Part shown: in pieces, positions 25,802-33,970 of the stretch
Layout: each line of letters opens with the position of its first letter
Position numbering within the stretch: the stretch's first letter is position 1
Source of the DNA: an uncultured bacterium
Lineage (GTDB): Bacteria; Bacillota; Clostridia; Oscillospirales; Oscillospiraceae
Direction of reading: 5' to 3'
NCBI GenBank assembly: GCA_947073515.1
Contig: CAMTMC010000002.1
Span: forward strand, 55,259 to 119,258
DNA: 64,000 bases
The notes under the pieces: model-generated
Database searches by the model: none
What the model saw: only the letters and a program-made list of their open reading frames with translations
What the model was told of the DNA's origin: nothing
Position numbers and translations under genes: made by a program

Positions 25802-26665
25802 TCAGGGCTCCACAGTGTCGGGATAGGTCTCAGACCAGCCCTTGAAGCCGCCCTCCAGGGTATACACCTTGCTCATATCGTACCCCAGCTTGGCCAGAGT
25901 ATTGGTAGTAGCCTGCGCATACCGCTTGCCGGAGTAGCAGATGACCACCAGGGTGTCATCCAGCCCATCGGTGGCGGCCTCCATGGTAACCACGCCGGCG
26001 GCCACATCTTCACCGCTGATAACGGCGTCCATGTCGGCGGAGACAGCGCCGGGGATATGGGAGGTCTCATAGTCGGCGGCCTTGCGCACGTCCAGAATGG
26101 TGTAGCCATCAGCGCCCAGCTTGCCGTTGAGCTCCTCAGCGCTCATGTACTGCATGGGGTACTCCTTGGACAGGCCCTCGGTCCAGGCGTTGAAGCCGCC
26201 CTCCAGGGTGTACACCTTGGACATATCGTAGCCGATCTGGGACAGGGCGTTGGTGGTGGCCTGGGCGTACTTCTTGCCGGAGTAGCACACCAGTACCAGG
26301 GTGTCGTCCACGTCCTTGGTGGCGGCGGTCATAGTCTCCACGCCGGCGGCGGTATCACCGTTGACGGCGGCGTCCATATCGGCGGAGATGGCGCCGGGAA
26401 TGTGGGCGGTCTCATAGTCGGCGGCCTTGCGCACATCTACCACCAGATAGCCTTCGTCCCCCAGCACGGCGTCCAGCTCGTCCTGGGCCATGTACTGCAT
26501 GGCCACGTCGCCGCTGGGGGCGTTGCTGCCAGCGGGGGCGGCGCTGCTGCTGCCGGGATTGGAAGTACCGGCGGTGGAGCCAGAGCCGCCCTTCTGGCCG
26601 CAGGCGGCCATGGAGAGCGTCATCAGGGCGGCCAGCAGGAGCGCAAGGGTCTTTCTCATCTTCAT
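25802..26665 (-). CDS. Lipoprotein with two tandem rhodanese domains
   Basis: The 287-residue precursor has a lipoprotein signal ending LSMAAC (Cys22), a Gly/Ser linker and two rhodanese domains (about 60-165 and 170-287). Both keep the active-site cysteine loop (VCYSGKKYAQ and ICYSGKRYAQ) and the DVRKAADYET entry. The two domains are near copies, a recent tandem duplication. They would sit outside the membrane and bind or transfer sulfane sulfur (or selenium). ATG 26665 follows GGAGG by 8 bp. It is divergent from the TVP38/YnjBCD-like operon; in E. coli the rhodanese YnjE belongs to the matching cluster. A strong promoter and a leader repeat lie just upstream. Confidence 0.88.
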   Translation of the reverse strand: MKMRKTLALLLAALMTLSMAACGQKGGSGSTAGTSNPGSSSAAPAGSNAPSGDVAMQYMAQDELDAVLGDEGYLVVDVRKAADYETAHIPGAISADMDAAVNGDTAAGVETMTAATKDVDDTLVLVCYSGKKYAQATTNALSQIGYDMSKVYTLEGGFNAWTEGLSKEYPMQYMSAEELNGKLGADGYTILDVRKAADYETSHIPGAVSADMDAVISGEDVAAGVVTMEAATDGLDDTLVVICYSGKRYAQATTNTLAKLGYDMSKVYTLEGGFKGWSETYPDTVEP

Positions 26666-26699
26666 CGTAAAAACCTCCAAAATTTTCACTACTTTTGCT

Positions 26700-26728
26700 C
26701 TGATCTCGACAACTATGGCCGAGATCAG
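26700..26728 (-). promoter_or_regulatory. Inverted repeat at the rhodanese transcription start
   Basis: CTGATCTCG (26700-26708) and CGAGATCAG (26720-26728) are perfect inverted repeats with 11 bp between. The repeat covers roughly +1 to +30 of the predicted rhodanese transcript. It may be an operator of the inverted-repeat-N11 type or a leader hairpin. Confidence 0.5.
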
Positions 26729-26733
26729 CCAAG

Positions 26734-26762
26734 ATTGTAACCTAAGAGATTCTTAAAGTCAA
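26734..26762 (-). promoter_or_regulatory. Promoter of the rhodanese gene
   Basis: On the minus strand TTGACT (26762-26757) and TACAAT (26739-26734) are 17 bp apart, one mismatch each from consensus. No other strong promoter is visible between here and the start codon. Confidence 0.75.
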
Positions 26763-26775
26763 AATGAAAAACATG

Positions 26776-26833
26776 ATAGGCTTCGCTCCTATATATAGAA
26801 ACTATCAATGATGAATACATATAGAAATTCTAT
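26776..26833. promoter_or_regulatory. Cluster of three ATAG...CTAT palindromes
   Basis: Three palindromes follow one another: ATAGG-N7-CCTAT (26776-26792), ATAG-N3-CTAT (26795-26805) and ATAGAA-N-TTCTAT (26821-26833). They end directly at the -35 box of the plus-strand operon. Repeated ATAG/CTAT arms suggest a regulator site; OxyR-type sites use ATAG-N7-CTAT, but the spacings here differ. Confidence 0.4.
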
Positions 26834-26862
26834 TTGACATATTGGGGCTATTCCGATAAGCT
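26834..26862 (+). promoter_or_regulatory. Candidate promoter of the TVP38/ABC operon
   Basis: TTGACA (26834-26839), a perfect -35 box, is followed after 17 bp by TAAGCT (26857-26862), a poor -10 box. A weak -10 next to upstream palindromes fits an activator-dependent promoter. Confidence 0.5.
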
Positions 26863-26906
26863 ACCGTGGAAATGGTGGGAGTTTTCAAGGGAGTTCGGGT
26901 GATGAT

Positions 26907-27578
26907 GTGAAAAAGAGCTGGCGGCTGCCCCTGGCGGTACTCCTGATCTCAGCGGCGGCGGCCGTGCTGTACGCCTTGGTATTCTCCCGGATCTCCGCCC
27001 AGGATCTGCGGGCCCTGCTGGCCAGCTGGGGACCTTGGGCCCCGGCTGGCTACATTGCCTTGTTCGCCCTGCTGCCTGCCCTGTTCTTCCCGGTGGCGGT
27101 ACTGGCGCTGGCAGGGGGGATGTGCTTCGGCCTGTGGGCCGGGAGCCTGTACACCTTTGTGGGAGCGATGCTGAACTGCGCCCTGATGTTCTTCCTGGCC
27201 CGCTATGTGGGCCGGGAGAGGATCCGCGCCTATGTGGAGGCCAGGCTGTCCCCCCTCTGGAAAGCCAGGCTAGACCGGGCGGCGGGGCGTGAGGGTTTTC
27301 TTCTGCTGGTAATCCTGCGCCTGATCCCCGCCGTCCCCTACAACCTTATCAACTACACCTTTGGGCTGACAGACATGGCCCCCGGAGCCTATATGCTGGC
27401 CTCTGCCCTGGGGATCATCCCGGGCACCCTGGTTTTTCTCAACATCGGGGACAAGGCCCTGAAGCCGGGCAGTCCCGGTTTTTGGTTGTCAATCGTCCTG
27501 CTGGCCGCCCTGCTGGCCCTGACCGCCCTGTTGGGCAAGAAATTGTTCCCTGGGGAACATCAAGATGGGAGCCGATGA
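26907..27578 (+). CDS. TVP38/TMEM64-family membrane protein (first of two)
   Basis: A 223-residue polytopic protein of the SNARE-associated/TVP38 (DedA-related) family. The signature region is FPVAVLALAGGMCFGLWAGS and the later LRLIPAVPYNLINYTFGLT, which carries the conserved reentrant arginine-proline segment. The start is GTG 26907. E. coli YdjX and YdjZ belong to the same family and sit in a cluster of similar content. Family members are thought to move lipids or small ions; a role in transport of selenium, sulfur or arsenic species has been proposed by context only. It is the first gene of a ten-gene plus-strand operon. Confidence 0.85.
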   Translation: MKKSWRLPLAVLLISAAAAVLYALVFSRISAQDLRALLASWGPWAPAGYIALFALLPALFFPVAVLALAGGMCFGLWAGSLYTFVGAMLNCALMFFLARYVGRERIRAYVEARLSPLWKARLDRAAGREGFLLLVILRLIPAVPYNLINYTFGLTDMAPGAYMLASALGIIPGTLVFLNIGDKALKPGSPGFWLSIVLLAALLALTALLGKKLFPGEHQDGSR

Positions 27579-27581
27579 AGC

Positions 27582-28286
27582 ATGAAACGCAACTATATAA
27601 AGTGGTATGTCCTGGCCGTACTGGCCGTGCTGGCGGTGGTGTACTTCACGGTGCCCGCCGTGAGGAATTACGTGGGACAGATGGCCGGGGTGCTGGCCTC
27701 CGCCGATGTGGGGGCTGTGGCCGACTATATCCGCTCGTACGGAGCTACGGCGGCAGTCATCTCCTTTGCCCTGATGGTGTTCTCCTCCGTGGTGGCCCCT
27801 CTGCCCGCCTTTTTGATCACCTTTGCCAACGCCGCTATTTTCGGCTGGTGGCAGGGGGCTATCCTGTCCTGGTCCAGCGCCATGGCGGGGGCCGCCCTGT
27901 GTTTCTTCCTGGCTCGTTCCCTGGGCCGGGATATGGTGGAGAAATACGCCGGAAAGGGCGCTCTGGCCAGTGTGGAGAGTTACTTTAAAAAATATGGCCG
28001 GAACACCATTCTGATCTGCCGCCTGCTCCCATTTGTGTCCTTCGACGCGGTCAGCTACTTCGCCGGCCTCACCCCCATCGGGTTCTGGGCCTTCTTCTGG
28101 GCCACCGGCGTGGGACAGCTCCCCGCCACTGTGGTGTACTCCTATGTGGGCGGGATGCTCACCGGCGGGGTGAAGTATGTGGTTACCGCCCTGCTGTGCA
28201 TTTTCGCCCTGAGTATCATGGCGGCCATTGCTAAGAGCATCTACAACGAGCGCCAGGCCAAAAAGACCGATGAAGAAAACAGCTAA
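27582..28286 (+). CDS. TVP38/TMEM64-family membrane protein (second of two)
   Basis: A 234-residue TVP38 protein with the family block FSSVVAPLPAFLITFANAAIF and CRLLPFVSFDAVSYFAGLTPI. It is clearly different from its neighbour, so the two are not a recent duplication and may form a heteromer. It starts 3 bp after the first one stops. The pairing of two TVP38 proteins before a YnjBCD-like importer mirrors ydjX and ydjZ in E. coli. Five or six membrane segments are visible, with a short basic C-terminus. Confidence 0.85.
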   Translation: MKRNYIKWYVLAVLAVLAVVYFTVPAVRNYVGQMAGVLASADVGAVADYIRSYGATAAVISFALMVFSSVVAPLPAFLITFANAAIFGWWQGAILSWSSAMAGAALCFFLARSLGRDMVEKYAGKGALASVESYFKKYGRNTILICRLLPFVSFDAVSYFAGLTPIGFWAFFWATGVGQLPATVVYSYVGGMLTGGVKYVVTALLCIFALSIMAAIAKSIYNERQAKKTDEENS

Positions 28287-29079
28287 GTCCGGCGGCCTGG
28301 GGATGGCCCTTCACCAAAGTGTCTCCTTCAGCGGGGCCCTGATGGGGTTGAGCCGCGCCAGGGCGGTATTCTGGCCGGGCTGTGCCCTCATGTCACTGGG
28401 CCCGGATCTGCTGAACCGCACATTGGCCATCCTGCGGCGGACGGAGCCGGGCATGGGCCTGTCCTCCTGCTGCTGCGGGCAGCCCACCCGGTATTTACAG
28501 CCGGAGCGGTTCCCCAAGCGGCAGGACAAACTGCGTGCCCTGCTGGAGGGGCATGACGTGGAGCGGGTCTACACCGCCTGTCCCAACTGTACGCTCCAGC
28601 TGAAGGAGCTGGGGAGCTTTGAGATTATCCCCATCTGGCCGCTGCTGGCGGAAGTGATCTCACCGGACGATCTGGTTCCGGTTTCCGGGCGCTACGTCCT
28701 CCACGACCCCTGCCCCATGCGGCAGGACCGGGAGGGCCAGGACGCCGTCCGCTCGCTGCTCTCCCTCACCGGGATTCGGCTTTGGGAGCCGGAACACAAC
28801 CGGGAGAACACCCTGTGCTGCGGCAACATCCAGATGCTGCGGGCCACAGCCCCGGAGAAGTCCGCCGCCATCCGGGCCAGGAGGCTGGCTGAATTTCCGG
28901 AAGATATGGGGATTACCAGCTGCTGCGAGGGCTGTCTGGAGGCCTTCCGTACCGAGGACAGAAGCACCGCCCACGTGCTGGAGCTGCTGTTCGGCCTCAG
29001 CGCCCGGCGGGGCTGGGGGGCTCGGCTGGCCTATACCCGCCAGGTAAAGCGGAAGGAGGGGAATCGCCATGGGCGGTAA
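28270..29079 (+). CDS. Double-CCG iron-sulfur protein (heterodisulfide-reductase-B-like)
   Basis: The 269-residue protein has two cysteine-rich CCG domains (PF02754). The first has WPGCALM, then SSCCCGQP, then CPNCTLQL; the second has HDPCPMR, then LCCGNIQM, then SCCEGCLEAF. In HdrB this pattern binds noncubane [4Fe-4S] clusters that reduce disulfides. The protein lacks membrane segments and other domains. ATG 28270 overlaps the previous stop by 17 bp; ATG 28303 is a possible alternative, since the ribosome site is weak for both. In this operon it could handle electrons for reducing a chalcogen or thiol compound, which is inference. Confidence 0.82.
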   Translation: MKKTAKSGGLGMALHQSVSFSGALMGLSRARAVFWPGCALMSLGPDLLNRTLAILRRTEPGMGLSSCCCGQPTRYLQPERFPKRQDKLRALLEGHDVERVYTACPNCTLQLKELGSFEIIPIWPLLAEVISPDDLVPVSGRYVLHDPCPMRQDREGQDAVRSLLSLTGIRLWEPEHNRENTLCCGNIQMLRATAPEKSAAIRARRLAEFPEDMGITSCCEGCLEAFRTEDRSTAHVLELLFGLSARRGWGARLAYTRQVKRKEGNRHGR

Positions 29080-29968
29080 GCTGCCCCTGATTTTTGACTG
29101 CGACAACACCATGGGGGTACCAAACCACGACGTGGACGACGGCCTGGCCCTCCTGTATGTGTTGGGCTGTCCAGAGGTGGATCTGCTGGGCGTCACCTGC
29201 TCCTTCGGCAACAGCACCCAGGATACCGTCTACCGCAATACCCGCCGGCTGTTACAGGAGTGGGGCAGGGGGGACATCCCCGTCTTTCGCGGGGCGGACA
29301 GCCCTGCGGACCGCCGCTCCCCGGCGGCGGACTTTCTGGCGGATCTCGCCCGGCGGTACAGCGGGGAACTGAACCTGCTGGTGACGGGCTCCTCCACCAA
29401 TCTGCTGGGGGCGGCGGAGCGGGACCTGGAGTTCTTCTCCCATGTCAAGACCATCTCCCTGATGGGCGGCCTCACCGGCCCCCTGCTGGTCAACGGCAAG
29501 CCAATGGGGGAGCTGAACTGCTCCGTGGACTGTGAGGCGGCCTACGCCGTCCTCACCCGGGGACAGGAGATACGGGTCGCTACCGCCCAGAACTGCCTGG
29601 ACTCCTACTTTTCCAGGGAGGAATACCAGGCCTTTCTGGCGGACAGCCCCGCTCCCTTGGCCCGGTATTTAGAGCAAATCCTGTCCGGCTGGTTCGGCTG
29701 GAATCGGGCACACTACGGCCAGGACGGCTTTGTCAACTGGGATCTGATGGCCGCCGCCCAGCTGATCCACCCGGAGCTGTTTGCACTGGAGGAGGGAACG
29801 ATCTCCCCCTCCCCCCAATCCCTGCGTACCGGGGGGCTGCTGGGGGACGGCCCAACCCGGCGGGTACTTCTGCCCCGGATCAAAGACCGGACAGCGTACA
29901 CCCGCCACGCCTACCGAACAATCCTCTCCGCGCCCGTTGATCTGACGGGCGACATATCAAAGAAATGA
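29069..29968 (+). CDS. Nucleoside hydrolase-family protein
   Basis: A 299-residue protein of the inosine-uridine nucleoside hydrolase fold. The calcium site reads FDCDNTMGVPNHDVDDGLAL (D10, D12, D23, D24), with about seven residues more than the standard DTDPGxDDxxAL. Downstream blocks LLVTGSSTNLLGA and SLMGGL, and a C-terminal NWDLMAAAQLIHPELF with the conserved aspartate, are normal. It would cleave an N-glycosidic bond to free a base and a ribose-like sugar. It overlaps the iron-sulfur protein gene by 11 bp. In arsenosugar pathways adenine must be removed from an arsenic-containing adenosine, which is a tempting parallel. Confidence 0.85.
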   Translation: MGGKLPLIFDCDNTMGVPNHDVDDGLALLYVLGCPEVDLLGVTCSFGNSTQDTVYRNTRRLLQEWGRGDIPVFRGADSPADRRSPAADFLADLARRYSGELNLLVTGSSTNLLGAAERDLEFFSHVKTISLMGGLTGPLLVNGKPMGELNCSVDCEAAYAVLTRGQEIRVATAQNCLDSYFSREEYQAFLADSPAPLARYLEQILSGWFGWNRAHYGQDGFVNWDLMAAAQLIHPELFALEEGTISPSPQSLRTGGLLGDGPTRRVLLPRIKDRTAYTRHAYRTILSAPVDLTGDISKK

Positions 29969-29977
29969 GGAACATTG

Positions 29978-31213
29978 ATGAAACGACTGCTGACGACCCT
30001 TCTGGCTCTAGCCATGGCCCTGTCCCTGGCCGCCTGCGGCGGCGGAAACGGCGGCGGTCCCGCCGGAAACTCCCTCGACCTGTCCTCCGCCGCCTGGGAG
30101 GACATTGTGGAGGAGGCCCGGGGCACCACCGTCACCTTCTACGGCTGGGGCGGGGACGAGAACCGCAACAACTGGCTCAACGGCGACGTGGCCGAATATG
30201 TCAAAGAGCGGTATGACATCACCCTGGATGTGGTGGGAATGAACATCGAGGACATCCTGGCCAAGCTGTCCAGCGAGAAGGAGGCCGCCGCCCAGGGCAG
30301 TATCGACATGATCTGGATCAACGGCGAGAACTTCTACTCCGCCAAGGAGAACGGCCTGCTGTACGGCCCCTTCACCCACCAGCTGCCCAACATGGACAAG
30401 TACATCGACCCGGAGGACCCGGAGACCTTGGCCGACTTCTCCATGCCCATTGAGGGCTATGAGGCCCCCTACGCCAAGGCCCAGATGGTGCTGTACCTGG
30501 ATACCGCCGTCACGCCCAACGCCCCCGCCTCCGCCGGGGAGCTGATGACGTTTTGTCAGGAGAACCCCGGCAAAGTGACCTACCCGGCCTTGCCCGACTT
30601 CACCGGCTCCGCCTTTATCCGCAATATCGTCTACGAGCTGTGCGGCTGGGAGCAGTTCCAGGACATGGAGGCCGACTACGACACCGTCAAGGCCGCCGTT
30701 CAGCCCGCCATCGACTACCTGGTGGAGCTGAATCCCTATCTCTGGAACCAGGGGAGCACCTTCCCCGAATCCTCCAACACCGTGGATACCATGTTTGCCG
30801 ACGGCGAGCTGGTCATGAGCATGAGCTACGGCCCCTTCTCCGTGTCCACGGGCATTGACCAGGGCCTGTACACCGAGACCACCCAGACTTTCGTCTTTGA
30901 CAAGGGCACCATCGGCAACACCAACTATATGGGCATCGCCTTCAACTCCCCCAACAAGGCCGGGGCTATGGTGGTCATCGACGCCATCCTCTCCGCCGAG
31001 CTCCAGCTGTCCCAGTACGCCACCCTCCGGGAGCTGCCCGTGGTGGACTTCGACCGGCTGTCCGCCGGGGAACAGGAGGCCTTCGGCCAGGTGGATTTGG
31101 GCCAGGGCGTGCTCACTCAGGAGGATTTGCTCAGACACCGCCTGCCTGAGATGCCCGCCAAACTGGTCCCCGTCATTGAGGAGATCTGGCTGAACGAGGT
31201 CGTGGGCAAGTAA
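29978..31213 (+). CDS. ABC transporter substrate-binding lipoprotein (YnjB-like)
   Basis: The 411-residue precursor has a lipoprotein signal ending LSLAAC and a type-2 binding fold starting TVTFYGWGGDENRNNWLNGDV. Its size and the following gene order (two permeases, ATPase) match the E. coli YnjBCD importer, related to thiamine/iron/spermidine binders. The ligand is unknown. ATG 29978 is chosen over TTG 29975 because GAGG lies at better spacing. A hairpin separates it from the permease genes. The nearby hydrolase and sugar-transfer genes suggest a sugar- or nucleoside-like ligand. Confidence 0.85.
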   Translation: MKRLLTTLLALAMALSLAACGGGNGGGPAGNSLDLSSAAWEDIVEEARGTTVTFYGWGGDENRNNWLNGDVAEYVKERYDITLDVVGMNIEDILAKLSSEKEAAAQGSIDMIWINGENFYSAKENGLLYGPFTHQLPNMDKYIDPEDPETLADFSMPIEGYEAPYAKAQMVLYLDTAVTPNAPASAGELMTFCQENPGKVTYPALPDFTGSAFIRNIVYELCGWEQFQDMEADYDTVKAAVQPAIDYLVELNPYLWNQGSTFPESSNTVDTMFADGELVMSMSYGPFSVSTGIDQGLYTETTQTFVFDKGTIGNTNYMGIAFNSPNKAGAMVVIDAILSAELQLSQYATLRELPVVDFDRLSAGEQEAFGQVDLGQGVLTQEDLLRHRLPEMPAKLVPVIEEIWLNEVVGK

Positions 31214-31223
31214 CATCAATACT

Positions 31224-31259
31224 GGAAAACGGCGCGGCAGCCCTGCCACGCCGCTTTCC
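31224..31259 (+). other. Hairpin between binding-protein and permease genes
   Basis: Nested arms GGAAA/TTTCC, CGGCG/CGCCG and GGCA/TGCC form a stem-loop from 31224 to 31259, just before the AAGGAG of the permease gene. Like the hairpins at 15911 and 55653, it follows a binding-protein gene and probably tunes expression between it and the membrane parts. Confidence 0.6.
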
Positions 31260-31275
31260 TCGTATAAGGAGACAA

Positions 31276-32148
31276 ATGAAAAAACCTGATTTTACCCTGA
31301 TCCTCCTGCTCCTCCCGTTGGCCCTGGTCACCGCTCTGGTGTTGGCCGCCTGCGGGGCGGTACTGCTCCAGAGCCTGGGCCATGTGCCGGCCTTCGGGCT
31401 GGCGGGGCTGACTTTGGGCTACTACAGGGATGTATTCCACGACCCTGATTTTTTAGGGGCGCTGGCTGTCAGCCTGTCCATCGCCCTAAAATCGGCGATC
31501 CTGGCGGCGGCGCTGGGCACCGCCCTGTGCGCCGCGCTGGTGGCCCGGCGGAAAACTGGCGGCCCCATGGTCTACCTGGTGCGCTTTCCCATCCTGGCGC
31601 CCCACGCCGTGGCCGCCCTGTTCGCCATTTTGCTCCTGTCCCAGACCGGGCTGCTGGCCCGGCTGGCCTGCGCCCTGGGGCTGATCTCGGACTTCCCCCA
31701 GTTCCCTCAGCTGCTGTACACGCCGGGGTATGAGGGGGCCATTCTGGCCTATTTGTGGAAGGAGATCCCCTTTGTGGCCTACTTCTCACTGGCCCTCATG
31801 TCCTCCGTCAGCGCCACCCTGGGGGAGGCGGCCCAGAACCTGGGGGCCAGCCCCCTGCGGGCCTTTTTCACCGTGACCCTGCCCCTCTCCCTGCCCGCTA
31901 TCTCCAAAGCATTTCTCATCATCTTCATTTTTGCCTTTGGAGGCTATGAGCTGCCCATGCTCCTGGGCGCCACCTTGCCCAAGGCCCTGCCGGTCCAGGC
32001 CCACCTGACCTATATGAGCCCGGAGCTGCGGGACCGGCCCTACGCCATGGCCATGTACGGGACGATTTTGATTTTATCAGCGGCCATGGCCAGGCTGTAC
32101 GCCCTGCTCACCCGGCGGCTGATGAAAAAGCTGGGAGGGACCGTATGA
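31276..32148 (+). CDS. ABC transporter permease 1 (YnjC N-half-like)
   Basis: A 290-residue permease with six predicted membrane segments and a BPD_transp_1 coupling loop, EAAQNLGASPLRAFFTVTLPLSLPA (residues near 186-210, the EAA motif). E. coli YnjC is one long protein with two permease halves; here the halves are separate genes. AAGGAG precedes ATG 31276. It overlaps the next permease gene by ATGA. It forms the channel with the second permease and the ATPase at 32933. Confidence 0.87.
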   Translation: MKKPDFTLILLLLPLALVTALVLAACGAVLLQSLGHVPAFGLAGLTLGYYRDVFHDPDFLGALAVSLSIALKSAILAAALGTALCAALVARRKTGGPMVYLVRFPILAPHAVAALFAILLLSQTGLLARLACALGLISDFPQFPQLLYTPGYEGAILAYLWKEIPFVAYFSLALMSSVSATLGEAAQNLGASPLRAFFTVTLPLSLPAISKAFLIIFIFAFGGYELPMLLGATLPKALPVQAHLTYMSPELRDRPYAMAMYGTILILSAAMARLYALLTRRLMKKLGGTV

Positions 32149-32936
32149 GAAGATCCATTGTTCCCCGGCTGATCCTGGCCCTGACCGCCGCCTGCATCGT
32201 CATCCCGGCGGCCCTGCTTGCGGTGTGGAGCTTTACCGCCCGGTGGCCCTGGCCCAATCTCCTGCCGGAGCGGTACACCCCGCGTACCGTCTCTGAGCTG
32301 CTGTTCGGCTCCGCCAAGCTGTCCCGTCTGCTGGGGAGCAGTATCGCTCTGGCGGCGGCGGTAGCGGTGCTGGGAACGGCCATCGCCGTCCTCACCGCCA
32401 GGGCCGAGGCGCTGTACCGCTTTCGGGGCAAGGAGCTTATCCGGCTGGGCTCCTGGCTCCCTCTGCTCATCCCCGGCACGGTGTTTGCCATTGGCTTCCA
32501 CATGGTCCTGCTCCGGCTGGGGCTGGCGGATACAGTGGCCGGCGTGCTGCTGGTCCATCTGGTGGCCGCCCTGCCCTACTGTATCACCATCATGGCCGAT
32601 GTGACCCGCGCGGTGGGCTTTGGCCTGGAGGAACAGGCCGCCGTCCTGGGGACGGGGCCGTTCCGGGCCTTTTTCTATGCCGCCCTGCCCAGCCTGCTAC
32701 CGGGGGTGCTGTCCTCTATGAGCATGGCCTTTACCCTGTCGTACAGCCAGTATTTTACCACCCTCATCGTGGGGGGAGGCCGGGTAAAGACCCTGGCCCT
32801 GGTACTGGTGCCCTACATCCAGGGAGGCGACCGGGCCCTGGCCTCGGTATACGCCGCGGCCTTCACCGGGTCGGCACTGGCGGTGTTCGGGATTTTCGAG
32901 TGGATCATTTATAAAGTTCAGCGGGGAGGCACATGA
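32145..32936 (+). CDS. ABC transporter permease 2 (YnjC C-half-like)
   Basis: A 263-residue BPD_transp_1 permease with about six membrane segments. The EAA-type loop reads EEQAAVLGTGPFRAFFYAAL. Both ends overlap neighbours as ATGA (32145-32148 and 32933-32936), so translation is tightly coupled. With permease 1 it completes the membrane part of the importer. Confidence 0.87.
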   Translation: MRRSIVPRLILALTAACIVIPAALLAVWSFTARWPWPNLLPERYTPRTVSELLFGSAKLSRLLGSSIALAAAVAVLGTAIAVLTARAEALYRFRGKELIRLGSWLPLLIPGTVFAIGFHMVLLRLGLADTVAGVLLVHLVAALPYCITIMADVTRAVGFGLEEQAAVLGTGPFRAFFYAALPSLLPGVLSSMSMAFTLSYSQYFTTLIVGGGRVKTLALVLVPYIQGGDRALASVYAAAFTGSALAVFGIFEWIIYKVQRGGT

Positions 32937-33970
32937 GTATGGAATTAGCGATAAAAAAACTGTCTCTGTCCATCCAAGGAACCCTAATCCTGAAAAATGT
33001 CTCCCTGGAAGTGGAAAAGGGGGAGTTCCTCTCCCTTCTGGGCCCCTCCGGCTGTGGAAAAAGCACCCTGCTCAAGGCCATCTCTGGCATCCTGCCCCAG
33101 GACAGCGGCGAGGTCTGGCTGGCAGGGGAGGAGATCTCCTCCAAACCGCCCCATCGCCGGGGGACGGTGGTGGTCTTTCAGGATATGCGGCTATTCCCTC
33201 ATCTGAGCGCAGCGGAAAATGTGGCCTTTCCTCTCAAGATGCGGGGCGTGTCCAAAAAGGAGCGGCTGGAGCGGGCCGGGGAACTGTTGGAACAGGTTCA
33301 GCTGGCAGGTTTTCAGAGCCGGGCGGTATCCACCCTGTCCGGGGGACAGCAGCAGAGGGTGGCCCTGGCCCGGGCGTTGGCTGCCCAGCCCCGGCTCCTC
33401 CTGCTGGACGAGCCCTTCTCCTCGCTGGATGAGGATTTGCGGGAGGATATGCGTGCCCTGGTGCTGTCCCTCCACAGGCGGTACCGCATGACCACCGTTC
33501 TGGTCACCCACGACCAGCAGGAGGCCCTGGCCATGTCCGACCATGTGGCCCTCATGTTCGGCGGGGAGATCGTCCAGCACGGGACGCCGGAGGCGGTTTA
33601 CCGCCGCCCCGTCAGCCGCCTGGCGGCGGACTACTTCGGCGGGTGCTTTTATCTGTCGGGCGAGGTGTGGGGCGGACGGTTTACTTCCCCCTGCCTGACC
33701 TGTCCGGCGGAGCTGCCCGACGGGCCCTGTTCCCTTATGCTCCGGGGGCGGGATGTGGACGTGAGCGTCCCCGGCCCGCTGGCCCTCACGTTGGAGGGCT
33801 GCCGCTTCCGGGGGGCGGATGTGCTGGCTAAATTCCACACTGGGGATGGCACGGCGGTGGAGGTCTCCCTGCGGGAGCCGCTGTCCTGTCAGCCGGGCTG
33901 CCGGATCGACTGCCACGTGGACCTGTCCAGGGCGGTCTTTTACCCGGCGGGGGAGGGGGGCAGACCGTGA
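32933..33970 (+). CDS. ABC transporter ATPase (YnjD/PotA-like) with C-terminal TOBE-like domain
   Basis: The 345-residue ATPase has Walker A GPSGCGKST, signature LSGGQQQR, Walker B LLLDEPFSSLDE and a switch histidine in VTHDQQEA. A C-terminal extension from about residue 235 looks like a TOBE regulatory domain (CSLMLRGRDVDVS). E. coli YnjD is shorter, so this one is built more like FbpC/PotA. GGGGAGG precedes ATG 32933. It drives the two permeases. It overlaps the next gene as GTGA. Confidence 0.9.
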   Translation: MSMELAIKKLSLSIQGTLILKNVSLEVEKGEFLSLLGPSGCGKSTLLKAISGILPQDSGEVWLAGEEISSKPPHRRGTVVVFQDMRLFPHLSAAENVAFPLKMRGVSKKERLERAGELLEQVQLAGFQSRAVSTLSGGQQQRVALARALAAQPRLLLLDEPFSSLDEDLREDMRALVLSLHRRYRMTTVLVTHDQQEALAMSDHVALMFGGEIVQHGTPEAVYRRPVSRLAADYFGGCFYLSGEVWGGRFTSPCLTCPAELPDGPCSLMLRGRDVDVSVPGPLALTLEGCRFRGADVLAKFHTGDGTAVEVSLREPLSCQPGCRIDCHVDLSRAVFYPAGEGGRP

